Assembly (NCBI RefSeq): GCF_014269395.1
Contig: NZ_JACOGK010000020.1
Coordinates: 1-58,061, forward strand
Length of the DNA stretch: 58,061 nucleotides
Origin: Megasphaera hominis
Lineage (GTDB): Bacteria > Bacillota > Negativicutes > Veillonellales > Megasphaeraceae
Direction: 5' to 3'
The notes under the pieces were generated by a model. That model had not been told where the DNA came from. It did no database searches and saw only the letters and a program-made list of their open reading frames with translations. Below are positions 56,811-58,061 of this stretch, one piece after another. Within the stretch, counting starts at the first letter, position 1. Each line of letters opens with the position of its first letter. Made by a program: the position numbers and the translations under genes.

Positions 56811-57894
56811 AAAAGGAGGAAATTAAGATGGGATTCAAAAGAGTAATCAACTGCGTAGAAACACATGATGGCGAACCGATGCGCGTCGTAACCGGCGGCA
56901 TTGGCCCGATTCCCGGCAACAGCGTCTATGAAATGGAAGAATATTTACGCCAGTACGGCGATGGGCTGCGGAAATTCTTACTGCGTGAACCGCGCGGCTA
57001 TCCGCCCATGTGCTGCAACGTCATTGTACCGCCGAAGGATCCTTCCGCAGCAGCAGGATTCATCATTATGGAACAGACCGAATATCCGATGATGTCCGGC
57101 GGCAATGTCATTTCTGTAGCAACGGTACTGTTGGAAACGGGCATGATTCCGGCCAAGGAAGGCCTGAATGAATTCATTCTTGAATGCCCGGCTGGCCTGA
57201 TCGGCATTAAGGCCATGTATGAAAACGACAAAGTAACGGCAGTTACCTTCAAGAATGTACCGGCCTTTGCCGTATACGTAAACAAAGAAATTGAAGTACC
57301 GCATATCGGTCACGGTGTAGAAAAAGTAACCGTTGACGTAGCCTGGGGCGGCATGTTCTATGTCATGGCAGATGTACGCCAGTTCCCGTGGGTCGCACTG
57401 GAACCGGATCAGGGCCGCGAAATTACGCGTATCTCCTCGTTGATCCTGAAAGCAGCACAGGATCAGCTGCCGGTAGAACACCCGAACTATCCGGGCGTAG
57501 GGATTTCCATTTCCCAGCTCTTCGGACCGAGCCCGAACCCGGAAAAATCGGATGTCAAGAATGCCGTAACCGTAGCCTCCGGTGCCGTAGATTTCGACAA
57601 CCCGTCTACGTGGATCGGCGCCTTGGACCGTTGCCCCTGCGGTACCGGTACGTGCGCAAGAATGGCAGCTATGTATGCCAAAGGCGAACTGAAGCTGAAC
57701 GAAGCCTTCCGTCATGAAGGGCTCATGGGCGTCGTTTACACAGGCCACTTGATTGAAGAAACGGAAATTGCCGGTCATAAGGCAGTCATTCCGACGATTA
57801 CAGGTGAATCCTGGATTTATGGGTTTAACAATCTCGTCCTCGACTCGACAGATCCCTTCCCTGAAGGCTTCACAGTCGGCGACATTTGGGGCTA
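56811..57894. repeat. Direct repeat copy 2, 1,084 bp
   Basis: Second copy of the segment at 52977-54060, offset by exactly 3,834 bp, with four synonymous base differences. Similarity begins within the A-run before the Shine-Dalgarno and ends at the stop codon. Confidence 0.97.
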
Positions 57895-57895
57895 A
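56828..57895 (+). CDS. Proline racemase-superfamily enzyme, Ser/Cys type (copy 2)
   Basis: Identical in all 355 residues to the product of 52994-54061, with Ser90 and Cys271 in the two catalytic positions. It keeps its own AGGAGG. The stop is TAA here and TAG in copy 1, the point where the repeat ends. Only 47 nt after the stop the left end of an IS3-family element begins, so the cluster may once have extended further. Confidence 0.88.
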   Translation: MGFKRVINCVETHDGEPMRVVTGGIGPIPGNSVYEMEEYLRQYGDGLRKFLLREPRGYPPMCCNVIVPPKDPSAAAGFIIMEQTEYPMMSGGNVISVATVLLETGMIPAKEGLNEFILECPAGLIGIKAMYENDKVTAVTFKNVPAFAVYVNKEIEVPHIGHGVEKVTVDVAWGGMFYVMADVRQFPWVALEPDQGREITRISSLILKAAQDQLPVEHPNYPGVGISISQLFGPSPNPEKSDVKNAVTVASGAVDFDNPSTWIGALDRCPCGTGTCARMAAMYAKGELKLNEAFRHEGLMGVVYTGHLIEETEIAGHKAVIPTITGESWIYGFNNLVLDSTDPFPEGFTVGDIWG

Positions 57896-57947
57896 TGCAA
57901 TGTAATTGAATAGCGAAAAATGACAAAAACAGTCACACAGGGTGATA

Positions 57948-58006
57948 TGCTCCCTTCTAGGTAGACATGAGAAATAATAAAATCTCACTCTACTTGGAAG
58001 GGAGCA
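57948..58006 (+). repeat. Inverted repeat at the IS left end, enclosing the transposase ribosome binding site
   Basis: A 25-nt arm (57948-57972) and a 24-nt arm (57983-58006) are nearly complementary around a 10-nt loop. The second arm contains AAGGGAG, the Shine-Dalgarno of the ATG at 58013. A transcript reading in from outside could fold and hide it. Confidence 0.65.
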
Positions 58007-58012
58007 TTTAAT

Positions 58013-58061
58013 ATGCATAGAACTAAGGTTTGTGCAGAAGAAAAACTACATACGGTGCTAG
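58013..58061 (+). CDS. IS3-family OrfA (helix-turn-helix) start, partial
   Basis: ATG at 58013 opens a frame of 16 codons (MHRTKVCAEEKLHTVL) to the window edge. The K-V-x-A-E-x-K-L pattern is like the start of IS3 OrfA helix-turn-helix proteins. AAGGGAG lies 7 nt upstream. Partial because of the window boundary. Confidence 0.5.
   Translation, partial: MHRTKVCAEEKLHTVL

Larger units (their letters stand above)
57943..58061 (+). mobile_element. Left end of an IS3-family element, cut by window edge
   Basis: TGATATGCTCCCTTCTAGGTAGACA (57943-57967) matches the reverse complement of the right end at 164-188 at 17 of 25 positions and begins TGA. It is followed by a hairpin and a short transposase start. 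The two elements are related but not the same by this match. Confidence 0.6.

Noticed and set aside
52977..57894. Duplicated racemase-family genes as ends of a mobile element
   Set aside because: The repeats stop at the gene borders, have no terminal inverted repeats or target duplications, and contain only the enzyme gene.

Overview
The window looks like chromosomal DNA of a Negativicutes bacterium (Veillonellales type; the gene style and metabolism would suit Megasphaera or a close relative). This is inferred from gene order, the Firmicutes-type T-box and SAM-I riboswitches, strong AGGAGG ribosome binding sites with frequent GTG/TTG starts, and fermentative enzymes such as a ferredoxin-dependent 2-oxoacid oxidoreductase. 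Species was not tested against any database.

Layout. 1-188: right end of an IS3-family insertion sequence. 216-6650: a sugar-acid type MFS permease, a biosynthetic/inducible ornithine-type decarboxylase, a small heavy-metal-binding protein, and a SAM-I riboswitch driving metQ-metF on the minus strand. 6737-10666: a T-box leader (best specifier reading UGG, Trp) followed by a tightly overlapped ECF transporter operon (ATPase, T-component, S-component fused to a second ATPase) and an SGNH hydrolase. 10716-15841: a PucR-type regulator divergent from a 2-keto-3-deoxy sugar-acid operon with two kinases and two aldolases, one of them fused to a C-terminal VOC-like domain.

15940-45218 is core information processing: tyrS, rpoB-rpoC (with its own promoter and a leader carrying an intrinsic terminator), an L7Ae-family protein, the str operon (rpsL-rpsG-fusA-tuf), then the S10-spc-alpha superoperon from rpsJ to rplQ, including secY, adk, map, a KOW protein, infA and rpmJ. 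rpsD (S4) is missing from its common place between rpsK and rpoA, and the usual rplKAJL block is not upstream of rpoB. 45339-47039 holds small accessory genes (DUF3783 protein, an MTH1-like Nudix hydrolase, a thiamine-binding-family protein) and a tRNA-Ser(GCU).

47153-57895 is the most interesting accessory block. An IclR regulator is divergent from a gene train encoding a four-subunit 2-oxoacid:ferredoxin oxidoreductase, a RidA imine deaminase, a BCCT transporter, a proline-racemase-superfamily enzyme, a class III (CaiB/BaiF) CoA-transferase, an MFS permease, and a second copy of the racemase-family enzyme. The two copies encode the same protein and differ by four synonymous bases in 1,084 bp. 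Their catalytic pair reads Ser/Cys rather than Cys/Cys, which points to a hydroxyproline-type dehydratase or epimerase. A coherent but unproven reading is uptake of a cyclic or betaine-like amino acid, conversion to an imine, RidA-assisted hydrolysis to a 2-oxoacid, oxidative decarboxylation to an acyl-CoA and CoA transfer. The window ends in the left end and first codons of another IS3-family element in the same orientation as the first.
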